From positions 1-6,946 of the forward strand of contig CAYOWC010000266.1 in assembly GCA_964407525.1 (NCBI GenBank): a stretch of DNA of 6,946 nucleotides, read 5' to 3'. The position numbers and the translations under genes were made by a program. Position 1 is the stretch's first letter. Each line of letters begins with the position of its first letter. The notes beneath the pieces are model-generated. The model searched no databases. It had not been told where the DNA came from and worked only from the letters and a program-made list of their open reading frames with translations. Positions 1-6,223 of this stretch are shown here, piece after piece. The stretch comes from DUZB01 sp964407525 (GTDB taxonomy: Bacteria > Desulfobacterota > DSM-4660 > Desulfatiglandales > Desulfatiglandaceae).

Positions 1-2099
1 CTTTTTCTTGTTCCAGCCAGAGACGCAATGTATTCCCCTTTTTTGTGGCGCTGGTTGTATCGAAAAATGGTATCGACCAGCCCCATGTGAAGCCTTCCAT
101 AGGTTTTAGCATATCGCTTGCTTACCCACCGGTAGTAGTTTTCCATGCTTTGCATGTTCTGAGTGAACACAATACCCACCAGTTGATCAATCAACGAGTC
201 CGGGTCTGCCCCGAAAAAATCCAATGTACCGGCCGGGGGGCCCCCTTTGATTGGCAGGTATTTCTGCATAAATACGTATGCGCCGGGGAGAGAACGAAGA
301 AATGTGAAGCGGTTCACGTCTTCCTCGATCGTTGTGTTGTAACCGTACATACAGACAAATTCCACATTGTCCCCTGGCTTGAAATCAAACAGACGATATT
401 TTCGGGCCACCCGGTCCAGATTCTGATTATGATTCAGACTGAAATGATAATTGCTCCGGGTAAAGCGGGTATTGGCACACTGTATCCTACGAATGAGTCT
501 GGCCCGTTCCCGGTTTACCAGGCGAAGGTCCAGGGTCTGGGTAAAGTTCACCATGATGTTTTGTTTCACCATTTCCAACAGGAACCGGTCAGCATCTGGG
601 TGGCTCAGGATGTTGTCATCAAGCAGGATCAGCTTGCTTCTGCGGCCGCCTTCCAGTAGCGTATCCACATCACTCACCTGCCGGGGGCTTCCCTCTTTCG
701 GTGGGACCACGCAGAAGGAACAGTCAAATGGGCAGCCGCGGGTGATAAAACCAATGGCTCGGTCACCCAGCTCCGGATAAAGGGTGTAGTCCGGACACAG
801 GGTTTCCACCTCATCGGGCAGGCGGGAGGCGATGTCTTCCCCCGTACCTCCCAGGGTCAGTTTGTCACCGTAGTGCAGTCGCAGACGCCGGTTTCGCCTT
901 ACAGACAGGGGTGAATAGAACAATGTGGATGCATACACCCTGTCCGTACCTTCCAGAAAGCAGTCCCTTTTTCCCAGCCGCACGGTGTTCCCATTTTGTC
1001 GATAGTGGGCACACAGCTTCATCAGAGCCAGGTTCGGCAAACGCCCGTCCACATCGATCAGGAGGACCGTGTCTTTCGGCAATCGGGCAGGCCGGAATTT
1101 TTCCCTCGGTTTTTCCTCATCAGGTAGGAGGAGACGTTTCTGCCGGAAGGACTTGGGAAGGCTTTTTCCAGCCCCGGCATCGGCCGACAGGATAAACTGC
1201 ATTTGGGGAAACAACGTGTCCAGCAGTGTCAGATAGTCCTTAAAACGATCAGGGGGGCAGAAGGTTTCCGGCTGGTCCATGAGGACGACTCCTGGCATCT
1301 CCATGGGAGTGGCGGATGTGGGAAAAGCGTCCAGCATATGACGTGCCATGTCCAATATGGGAAGGACCGCACGTTGCTGCCAGGAATGAAGAGAATTCCA
1401 GGCATCGTTGGGGTCCTTATTCACGTTCCACCACAAATCTGTCTTGAAATGCAAACGCTGCGACAGTTGTTCGCATAGGGCATGAAGCACATTTTTTGAA
1501 GGCATTCGACCCCATCGAATCCCCTTGTAACGGAGTCGATTGATAAAATCAGCAGGGTTGGTTAATGGTGCATCCCGTATCAGGAGAGAGTGAAAACGGG
1601 TGCGGCGAAAGAGCGGATCCGTGAACTGAAAATCCTCTCCCGGAGGACCTGGTCTGTAACCTCCACCGTAAGCCAGAAGCAAGTAAGCGGACGGCCGGGC
1701 AAGGATATTCAATTTCCTTGCGGGGATGTGAGACGGAAGCAGAGAAAGGTCTTTAGTCCGTAGCGAAGTGACATGCCCCCCGGCATCCGTCTCAACTCCG
1801 CTTCCCATAACTGATACGCCCCGGTTCAGGATGTCCAAGGGGTGATGACGGGCCAGCACATGGGCCACCTTGAGGAGGCGATGACGGTCTCTTACGATCT
1901 CTGTAGGGAGAGGAAGTGCATTAAGATATTTTTCTCCACCCAGCCCCATGGCAATTAACGTCAAAAGCTCTCTGCCCGCGGGGTCGTTTCGAAGAAATGT
2001 CCACTTGGCAATGGTCCGGCTGTTGGGCATTTTTCGAAAACGAAAATTGCCATTGCCGTTATGTGTGCTGTTTTCAAAAAACAGTTCCAGAAGGTACAT
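1..2099 (-). CDS. Fusion of degenerate SMC/RecF-like ATPase domain and radical SAM enzyme (C-terminus outside window)
   Basis: Reverse-strand translation is open for 699 codons from ATG 2099 to the left edge; an in-frame TAG lies at 2103-2105. Residues 1-~310 look like an ABC/SMC-head ATPase: N-terminal strand MYLLELFFEN, LLLAYGGGYR near 195, Walker B-like GVVLMDQPE at 270-278, and FPQMQFILSAD, which resembles the FPxxQFIxSTH stretch of AAA_15 proteins. The expected P-loop place (37-44) reads RNDPAGRE, without the GK[ST] core, and Walker B has Gln276 instead of the catalytic Glu. ATP hydrolysis is therefore doubtful. Residues ~345-375 (IDVDGRLPNLALMKL) resemble the Rossmann-like domain ahead of many radical SAM enzymes, but without the DxHxxG B12 motif. 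RGCPFDCSFC supplies the 4Fe-4S cysteines C456, C460 and C463. Substrate unknown. No clear Shine-Dalgarno sequence precedes ATG 2099; ATG 2030 is an alternative, but would remove the first strand. The radical SAM call is firm; the ATPase call is inferred from motif spacing. Confidence 0.85.
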   Translation of the reverse strand, partial: MYLLELFFENSTHNGNGNFRFRKMPNSRTIAKWTFLRNDPAGRELLTLIAMGLGGEKYLNALPLPTEIVRDRHRLLKVAHVLARHHPLDILNRGVSVMGSGVETDAGGHVTSLRTKDLSLLPSHIPARKLNILARPSAYLLLAYGGGYRPGPPGEDFQFTDPLFRRTRFHSLLIRDAPLTNPADFINRLRYKGIRWGRMPSKNVLHALCEQLSQRLHFKTDLWWNVNKDPNDAWNSLHSWQQRAVLPILDMARHMLDAFPTSATPMEMPGVVLMDQPETFCPPDRFKDYLTLLDTLFPQMQFILSADAGAGKSLPKSFRQKRLLLPDEEKPREKFRPARLPKDTVLLIDVDGRLPNLALMKLCAHYRQNGNTVRLGKRDCFLEGTDRVYASTLFYSPLSVRRNRRLRLHYGDKLTLGGTGEDIASRLPDEVETLCPDYTLYPELGDRAIGFITRGCPFDCSFCVVPPKEGSPRQVSDVDTLLEGGRRSKLILLDDNILSHPDADRFLLEMVKQNIMVNFTQTLDLRLVNRERARLIRRIQCANTRFTRSNYHFSLNHNQNLDRVARKYRLFDFKPGDNVEFVCMYGYNTTIEEDVNRFTFLRSLPGAYVFMQKYLPIKGGPPAGTLDFFGADPDSLIDQLVGIVFTQNMQSMENYYRWVSKRYAKTYGRLHMGLVDTIFRYNQRHKKGEYIASLAGTRK
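711..734 (-). other. Radical SAM CxxxCxxC cluster motif
   Basis: Codons on the minus strand encode CPFDCSFC, the canonical CxxxCxxC motif whose three cysteines ligate the 4Fe-4S cluster that cleaves S-adenosylmethionine. It is preceded by GFITRG and followed by VVPP, typical surroundings in radical SAM proteins of the B12-binding type (COG1032-like). It fixes the reading frame and function class of the long left-hand gene. Confidence 0.92.
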
Positions 2100-2106
2100 G
2101 GTCTAA

Positions 2107-2313
2107 AAAGCAGCAAAAAACATTCTTGAATGCATTTTCCCCAACGCCTCTGCCCCGACGATCCTGCTCGTTAAGCTGTCAGAGCCGGATGCCGGGCTAT
2201 TTCCTTCCAAGTCCAAAATCGCGCTTTTTGATCTTACCCATGCGCCCATCGAAATGGTGAAAAACAATGCCCTCAATATCATGGTATTCCCTTCGGCAAT
2301 ACACGTGAAGTGA
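2107..2313 (+). pseudogene. Unassigned open frame, possible gene remnant
   Basis: A plus-strand frame is open for 68 codons between a TAA at 2104-2106 and a TGA at 2311-2313. Its codons mostly end in C or G, as in the real genes of this window. It reads like protein (for example TILLVKLSEPDAGLFPSKSK), but has no ATG in its first two thirds and no ribosome binding site. The same frame stays open past the TGA for about 30 codons, which would fit a decayed gene. I recognise no family. It may be chance, and the opposite strand also has a short protein-like frame here. Otherwise the 330 bp between the radical SAM gene and the AbrB-like gene hold only the promoter described separately. Confidence 0.22.
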
Positions 2314-2362
2314 CCTGAAGGCTACATTTATCCTCCGAGAAAAGACGGATTCACTCTACCTC

Positions 2363-2391
2363 TTGACGGTCAACGGTCCTTACAGTATCAC
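2363..2391 (+). promoter_or_regulatory. Sigma-70-type promoter with palindromic operator candidate
   Basis: TTGACG at 2363-2368 and TATCAC at 2386-2391 are separated by 17 bp. They match the -35 consensus in 5 of 6 positions and the -10 in 4 of 6. The -35 box is the left half of a perfect palindrome, TTGAC-G-GTCAA (2363-2373). A DNA-binding antitoxin could repress there, as is usual for type II toxin-antitoxin operons. It lies about 40 bp upstream of the AbrB-like start. Confidence 0.5.
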
Positions 2392-2428
2392 TTTTTTATA
2401 AGGAAATCCATGGAGGGTGGGATTAAAA

Positions 2429-2563
2429 ATGCATTCGGTCGTTACATCAAAATATCAGACTATCATCCCGAAGGGCATTAGATCTCAGCTCAGACTTTCG
2501 GTCGGCGATACGCTGGAATGGAAAATAGAAAACGGTAGGGCTTATGAAAAAAGAGTATTTTGA
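2429..2563 (+). CDS. Short SpoVT/AbrB-domain (MazE/VapB-like) antitoxin-type DNA-binding protein
   Basis: ATG 2429 follows a GGAGG (2412-2416, 12-nt gap; a GGTGGG lies closer) and encodes 44 residues beginning MHSVVTSKYQTIIPKGIR. The pattern VTSKxQxxIPKxIRxxLxLxVGDxLEWxIENGR is the swapped-hairpin AbrB fold used by MazE, VapB and AbrB proteins. The fold is essentially complete at residue ~38. The protein lacks the C-terminal extension by which such antitoxins usually bind a toxin (family members often have 70-90 residues). The last 20 nt overlap the next gene in another frame, so the tail EKRVF may come from a deletion junction with that gene. It could still bind DNA as a dimer. No PIN-domain (VapC) or MazF toxin follows. 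It appears too short for default gene callers. Confidence 0.7.
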   Translation: MHSVVTSKYQTIIPKGIRSQLRLSVGDTLEWKIENGRAYEKRVF

Positions 2564-2676
2564 AAAGCTGGTGAGTAGTATTAAGGAAGCTGGTGAGATC
2601 AAGTCTGGGCGTAAGACGCCAAGCCGTGTGTATGAAATCAAACCGCCTGAAATCAAGACAGTAAGAAAGACACTTA

Positions 2677-2697
2677 GGAACGTGGACGCAATAACTT
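2677..2697 (+). repeat. Left terminal inverted repeat of the MITE-like element
   Basis: Twenty-one bases pair with 2836-2856 with a single mismatch, at 2685 (G on this side, A on the complement of the other). The TTA at 2674-2676 directly precedes it. Confidence 0.88.
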
Positions 2698-2835
2698 TGT
2701 CAAGAAGGCGCATAGATTTGGGTCAAGTTTGTTTGATCTTAGATCGCAAAAGCTGAAGTAATAGCGAGCTATTTCAATGTTTTTGCGATTTCAGATCGGG
2801 CGAAAATGGCCTGAATTCATGATGCATAGTTGGGG

Positions 2836-2856
2836 AAGTTATTGCGTTCACGTTCC
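2836..2856 (-). repeat. Right terminal inverted repeat of the MITE-like element
   Basis: Reverse complement of the left end with one mismatch. It is followed directly by the second TTA copy (2857-2859), after which the antitoxin reading frame resumes with Asn45-Val46-Ser47. Confidence 0.88.
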
Positions 2857-3104
2857 TTAATGTTTCGCAGAACGAATTCGCGCTCATGATAGGAGTCAGT
2901 GTTCGAACCTTGCAGAATTGGGAGCAAGGCAGAAGAAAGCCGGAAGGTCCGGCCAAAGCACTGTTGCGCATTGCATCAAAGAATCCCAGTGCTGTTCTTG
3001 ACGCTTTACATGCCGAATAAGCATCCTACAAGTGATTCATCACACGTGCAAAAAGGACATCGGTGTTCGACCAACAATTAATCGTCAGATCGGCCGGAGG
3101 AAAT

Positions 3105-3135
3105 GTCTGCGTCCGTCCGCGTGGGTCTGCGGTTC
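3105..3135 (-). repeat. GAACCGCAGAC-type intergenic repeat downstream of xylB
   Basis: On the minus strand this begins GAACCGCAGACCCACGCGG and ends CGGACGCAGAC, a quasi-repetitive string built on CGCAGAC/CGCGGAC. A related string starting GAACCGCAAGACGCAAAG lies at 6667-6684 in the opposite orientation, upstream of the operon. These strings look like dispersed intergenic repeats. The rest of 3021-3161 shows no gene and no convincing terminator for xylB. Confidence 0.4.
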
Positions 3136-3161
3136 ATTGCCTTTTGAAAGAAAAATATGTA

Positions 3162-4697
3162 TCAAGAGTAGATCTCTGAAATACGATCAAAGCTCCCTTT
3201 CAGGGCACCGTATAAATCGCGGTAAATGGGGAACAGGCGATCGTAAAGATCCGCGTTTTCCGGAATGGGAACCTCCTTTGTCTCCGCTTCCAGGACGCCA
3301 ACGGCCTCTTCCACATCCTTCCACAGACCCACACCCGCTCCTGCCACCAGGGCCGCCCCGTAGGCCCCTCCTTCAGAGCTCCCGCTCACGGTGATTACCT
3401 CGCTGTTAAAGACATCGGCATGAATCTGCCGCCAGAGGGGACTAAGGGCGCCTCCACCGGATGTGCGGACCTGCGTGAGGTCATATCCCATCTCTCGAAT
3501 GAGTTCGACCACATCCCGCAGGCTGTATATGACACTCTCGAACACGCTTCTGAGGATATCTCTTCGATCGTGACGAAGGGTGAGTCCCACAAAGCCACCC
3601 CGAGCGTGGGGGTCGGCATGGGGACACCGTTCCCCAATGAGGTAGGGCAGAAAGAACAGGCCTTCCGATCCCGGTTTCGCCATGGCGGCCTCCTTGCTGA
3701 GGAGTTCATAGACATCCACTTCCATCCATCGGGCCGTCTCGCTTTCAGAAAGGCCCAGGTTATCCCTTATCCACCGCAGGGAACCGCCCGCAGCAAGTGT
3801 TACTCCCATGGTGTGCCATTTGTCGGGCAAATTGTTGCAGAAAACCTGGAGTTTGCCTCCCGGGTTGTCTTTGCACCTGTCCAACGCCATGGCTACGATC
3901 CCGGCCGTTCCAATGGTTGTCCCGACTATTCCCGGTTTCACGAGGCCGGTTCCCGTCGTTTGAATCACCGCGTCCCCACCACCGCCTGCAACGGGCAGGT
4001 CTTTTGAAAGCCCGAATTCCGATGCAAGCCGCTGCTTTAACTGTCCGCTTATCTCAGGCGACTCGTAGCAGCGGGGCATCCACTCTTTGGGGATATGGAG
4101 GGTATCCAAAAGCGTGTAGGACCACTCCCTTTTACGAACGTTGAATAAACCGGTACCCGATGCGTCCGAGACCTCGGTGGCCAATTCCCCCGTCAGACGG
4201 TATCGAATATAGTCTTTCGGGTTCAGGACGACCTGAAATTTCTCATAAAGATGGGGTTCATTCTCTCGAACCCAGAGTATTTTGCCTCCGGTGTACCCGG
4301 GGAGCATCCGGTTGTTGGTCAGTTTCAGCAACTCATCGACCCCGCCTACCGCATCATGGATCTCCTGACACTGCTTTTCGGTTCTTTGATCGTTCCAGAG
4401 GATCGCGGGTCTCAGGACCGTCGCCTCCCTGTCCAGGGCGACGAGCCCGTGCATCTGGCCGCTCAGGCCGATCCCTTTGATCGCTTCGGGATGAGCAAAG
4501 CCTTTTAGAGCTTTTCCCAGGGTGGTTTTCACGGCCTGCCACCAATGTTCCGGATCCTGTTCCGACCATCCCGGATGAGGGGTGGATAGGGGATATTCTT
4601 CCAAGGCCTTGGCCGCGATTTTTCCCTGCTGGTCAATGATAAGGGTTTTGCATCCCGACGTTCCTATATCGATCCCGATGACATACTCTTTGTTCAT
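3162..4697 (-). CDS. xylB: Xylulokinase (FGGY carbohydrate kinase)
   Basis: This 511-residue cytoplasmic kinase phosphorylates D-xylulose with ATP to xylulose 5-phosphate, the entry to the pentose phosphate pathway. N-terminal FGGY domain: the phosphate-binding stretch GIDIGTSGCK with Asp10, the sugar-binding stretches GLSGQMHGLV (77-86) and WNDQR (101-105), and the catalytic base Asp242 in AGGGGDA. C-terminal domain: GTTIGTAG (259-266), LPYLIGERCPHADPHARGGF (350-369) and the adenine-site motif SGGGALSPLWRQIHADVF (413-430). QMHG and WNDQR are characteristic of XylB rather than glycerol or gluconate kinases. Length is slightly above the usual 480-500. ATG 4697 has a strong GGAGGG six bases upstream. 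It is the last of three co-directional genes, 21 bp after the dehydrogenase. A closely related ketose, such as ribulose, remains possible as substrate. Confidence 0.93.
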   Translation of the reverse strand: MNKEYVIGIDIGTSGCKTLIIDQQGKIAAKALEEYPLSTPHPGWSEQDPEHWWQAVKTTLGKALKGFAHPEAIKGIGLSGQMHGLVALDREATVLRPAILWNDQRTEKQCQEIHDAVGGVDELLKLTNNRMLPGYTGGKILWVRENEPHLYEKFQVVLNPKDYIRYRLTGELATEVSDASGTGLFNVRKREWSYTLLDTLHIPKEWMPRCYESPEISGQLKQRLASEFGLSKDLPVAGGGGDAVIQTTGTGLVKPGIVGTTIGTAGIVAMALDRCKDNPGGKLQVFCNNLPDKWHTMGVTLAAGGSLRWIRDNLGLSESETARWMEVDVYELLSKEAAMAKPGSEGLFFLPYLIGERCPHADPHARGGFVGLTLRHDRRDILRSVFESVIYSLRDVVELIREMGYDLTQVRTSGGGALSPLWRQIHADVFNSEVITVSGSSEGGAYGAALVAGAGVGLWKDVEEAVGVLEAETKEVPIPENADLYDRLFPIYRDLYGALKGSFDRISEIYS

Positions 4698-4703
4698 CTA
4701 TTA

Positions 4704-4709
4704 CCCTCC
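4704..4709 (-). promoter_or_regulatory. Ribosome binding site of xylB
   Basis: GGAGGG on the minus strand lies 6 nt before ATG 4697, in the 21-bp gap after the dehydrogenase stop codon. It is a near-perfect Shine-Dalgarno sequence that fixes the xylB start. Confidence 0.8.
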
Positions 4710-4718
4710 GCGCGTTAC

Positions 4719-6170
4719 TTACGGTTCCTGATATCTGATCCTGATATGCTTGAGGTTCAGGTATTCTTCCAGACCTTCGTGGCCGTGTTCATGCCCCACA
4801 CCGCTTTGCTTCCAGCCCCCGTAGGGCGCATTCATGATCCCTGCATCCACGTTGTTGATGGCTACACTCCCCGCTTCAAGCTCCCGGGAGATCTTGCCCA
4901 TTTCATGGAGATCGTTGGTGAACCCGTAGGCGGCAAGGCCGTACGGGGTATCATTTGCCAGTTGAATGGCTTCATCAAGCGTATCAAAGGCCATGACGCC
5001 CACTACCGGGCCGAAGGTCTCCTCGGTCATGATCAGCATTTGATGGTCACATCCCGACAGAATGGTGGGTTCGTAAAAATAGCCCTTCTTATATTGCGGG
5101 CTTTCCGGCCGTTTTCCTCCGGTGACAACCTTTGCCCCTTTGCTGATTGCGTCTTCCACATGGCGCATACTTTTCTCAAGCCCATCCAGATTGGCCATGG
5201 CGCCCAGATCGCTTTCAGGGTTTTTGAGCCCGTCTCCCATGGTCAACTTCAGGGTTTCCCGGCTGAAGGCCTCCATGAACCGGTCGTGGATCTCTTTTTG
5301 GACATAGATCCGGTTAATGGCGATACAGATCTGGCCCATGTTTCGGAAAGACCTTCTTACAGCGCCTTTCACGGCCTTTTCAAGGTCACAGTTCTTGCTG
5401 ACGATGAGCGGACATTGCCCACCCAGTTCAAGGGAAATTTTCTTGATGGAATCTTTGCATTGCTCCTGGATTTTCAGACCCACCGCGAGGGAACCGGTGA
5501 AAGCTACTTTTTTTGTTATCGCATTGGCTACCAGTTCACGTCCCACAGTTGCGCCCGACCCGGTTACCGCATTGATCACCCCGTTCGGGATGCCCGCGTC
5601 AAGCAGACATCGCCAGAATTCCAGAGGCGACAGAGGGGTAAGGGTGGGTGGTTTTGCTACAATGGTACACCCCGCGGCGAGAGATGCCGCCGCCTTCCAA
5701 CCCGTCAACTCCACCGGATAATTCCAGGCCGACAGGGCCGCCACCACACCTACAGGTTGTTTGACCACGAGGCTCTGATCCATGGGGTCAGCGTTGGCAA
5801 TGATATTTCCGTAGGCCCTTTTTCCTTCTTCAGCAAAGTACTGAAGCATCTCAACGGCCTTTTCGATCTCGCCAACCGCTTCTTTCAGGGGTTTTCCCTG
5901 TTCCCGGGTCATGAGCCCGCCGATCATTTCCTTGCGGGACTCAAGAATATGACTGGCCTTCCACAGGAAAGCCCCTCTCTGTTCGGGGGAAAGCCCGGAC
6001 CAATGTGGAAAGGCCCGTTCAGCCGCTTCAAGGGCCTGCTGAACCTGGTCGCTCGTTGCCCGGGGGACCGATGCAAAAGGTTCTTCAGTGGCGGGATTGA
6101 TCACCTCAAAGGTCTCCCCGTTTTCCGAATCCACCCACTGCCCGTCTATCAGCATTTTGTACGTTTCCAT
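4719..6170 (-). CDS. NAD(P)-dependent aldehyde dehydrogenase
   Basis: A soluble dehydrogenase that oxidises an aldehyde to a carboxylate. From ATG 6170 it has 483 residues, the usual family length. Visible in order: AWNYP (Asn150, oxyanion hole), VAKPP (Lys173, cofactor), FTGSLAVG (Rossmann turn), LELGG (Glu248, general base), GQICIA (Cys282, catalytic nucleophile) and EETFGPV (Glu384). GQICIAINRIYVQ resembles the succinate-semialdehyde, lactaldehyde and glycolaldehyde dehydrogenase groups. In NAD-specific members a Glu usually sits three residues after the Lys; here it is Thr176, so NADP may be accepted (inference). A TTG start at 6200 would add ten residues, but lacks a Shine-Dalgarno sequence, whereas ATG 6170 has GGGAG five bases upstream. 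Lying between a cupin gene and xylB in one operon, it probably oxidises an intermediate of sugar or polyol breakdown. The exact substrate cannot be read from the sequence. Confidence 0.92.
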   Translation of the reverse strand: METYKMLIDGQWVDSENGETFEVINPATEEPFASVPRATSDQVQQALEAAERAFPHWSGLSPEQRGAFLWKASHILESRKEMIGGLMTREQGKPLKEAVGEIEKAVEMLQYFAEEGKRAYGNIIANADPMDQSLVVKQPVGVVAALSAWNYPVELTGWKAAASLAAGCTIVAKPPTLTPLSPLEFWRCLLDAGIPNGVINAVTGSGATVGRELVANAITKKVAFTGSLAVGLKIQEQCKDSIKKISLELGGQCPLIVSKNCDLEKAVKGAVRRSFRNMGQICIAINRIYVQKEIHDRFMEAFSRETLKLTMGDGLKNPESDLGAMANLDGLEKSMRHVEDAISKGAKVVTGGKRPESPQYKKGYFYEPTILSGCDHQMLIMTEETFGPVVGVMAFDTLDEAIQLANDTPYGLAAYGFTNDLHEMGKISRELEAGSVAINNVDAGIMNAPYGGWKQSGVGHEHGHEGLEEYLNLKHIRIRYQEP

Positions 6171-6175
6171 GTCCA

Positions 6176-6180
6176 CTCCC
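6176..6180 (-). promoter_or_regulatory. Ribosome binding site deciding the aldehyde dehydrogenase start
   Basis: GGGAG on the minus strand is 5 nt before ATG 6170. The longer candidate start, TTG at 6200, has only AT-rich sequence and a small hairpin before it. The ATG is therefore preferred. Confidence 0.65.
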
Positions 6181-6209
6181 GTTCGTACCTGTTTATTCAA
6201 TATTCAATT

Positions 6210-6222
6210 CCGGCTTCGCCGG
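6210..6222. repeat. Small intergenic hairpin CCGGC-TTC-GCCGG
   Basis: A perfect 5-bp stem with a 3-nt loop sits directly after the cupin stop codon, in the 53-bp gap before the dehydrogenase. It has no T-run, so it is not a convincing terminator. It could mark a processing point between the two coding parts of the transcript or be a dispersed short repeat. Confidence 0.4.
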
Positions 6223-6223
6223 C

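Larger units (their letters stand above)
2677..2856. mobile_element. 180-bp MITE-like non-autonomous element with 21-bp terminal inverted repeats
   Basis: The ends GGAACGTGGACGCAATAACT... (2677-2697) and its complement at 2836-2856 match in 20 of 21 positions. A TTA lies immediately outside each end (2674-2676 and 2857-2859), as a target duplication. Internally, GATCTTAGATCGCAAAA (2735-2751) and TTTTGCGATTTCAGATC (2781-2797) form a second inverted repeat, pairing at 15 of 17 positions, so the centre can fold into a long hairpin. It carries no gene of its own and must be moved by a transposase elsewhere. A 3-bp TNA-type target duplication is known for the IS1031 group of the IS5 family, so that is one possible parent. 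That assignment is inference. Confidence 0.88.
2544..3020 (+). pseudogene. HigA/NadS-like XRE-family antitoxin, interrupted by a MITE-like insertion
   Basis: The 5' part (2544-2676) encodes MKKEYFEKLVSSIKEAGEIK and then KPPEIKTVRKTL. The 3' part (2859-3020) encodes NVSQNEFALMIGVSVRTLQN, then a WEQGRRKPEGPAKALLRIA segment ending DALHAE-stop. Joined as codons 1-44 plus 45-97 they give a 97-residue antitoxin of normal length, with an N-terminal toxin-binding helix and a Cro/C1-type helix-turn-helix (SQNEFALMIGVSVRTLQNWE). The join is exact once the 180-bp element and one TTA are removed. As it stands, translation from ATG 2544 reads into the insert and stops at a TGA at 2754-2756. The 70-residue product has no helix-turn-helix. 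ATG 2886 could start a fragment but lacks a ribosome binding site. Relatives normally sit beside a RelE/HigB toxin; none is present here. Confidence 0.88.

Noticed and set aside
1161..1184. Walker A-like string ADAGAGKS at residues 306-313 of the fusion protein
   Set aside because: It matches [AG]x4GK[ST], but follows the Walker B region and the QFILS strand, where a P-loop cannot lie in this fold; most likely coincidence.
45..1478. Series of plus-strand open frames
   Set aside because: They are antisense to the continuous radical SAM fusion gene, which contains the CxxxCxxC motif and no stop codon.
2200..2335. Minus-strand frame reading like a protein end (HDIEGIVFHHFDGRMGKIKK)
   Set aside because: It has no start context and overlaps the opposite-strand frame with better wobble bias; I recognise no family and cannot support a gene.
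2447..2971. Minus-strand frames across the antitoxin region
   Set aside because: They are antisense to the AbrB-like and HTH antitoxin coding sequences, whose protein patterns are clear, or cross the MITE-like insert.
3032..4569. Several shorter frames overlapping xylB on both strands
   Set aside because: All are shadows of the intact 511-codon xylB frame. One is only a proline-rich antisense translation of its 3' end.
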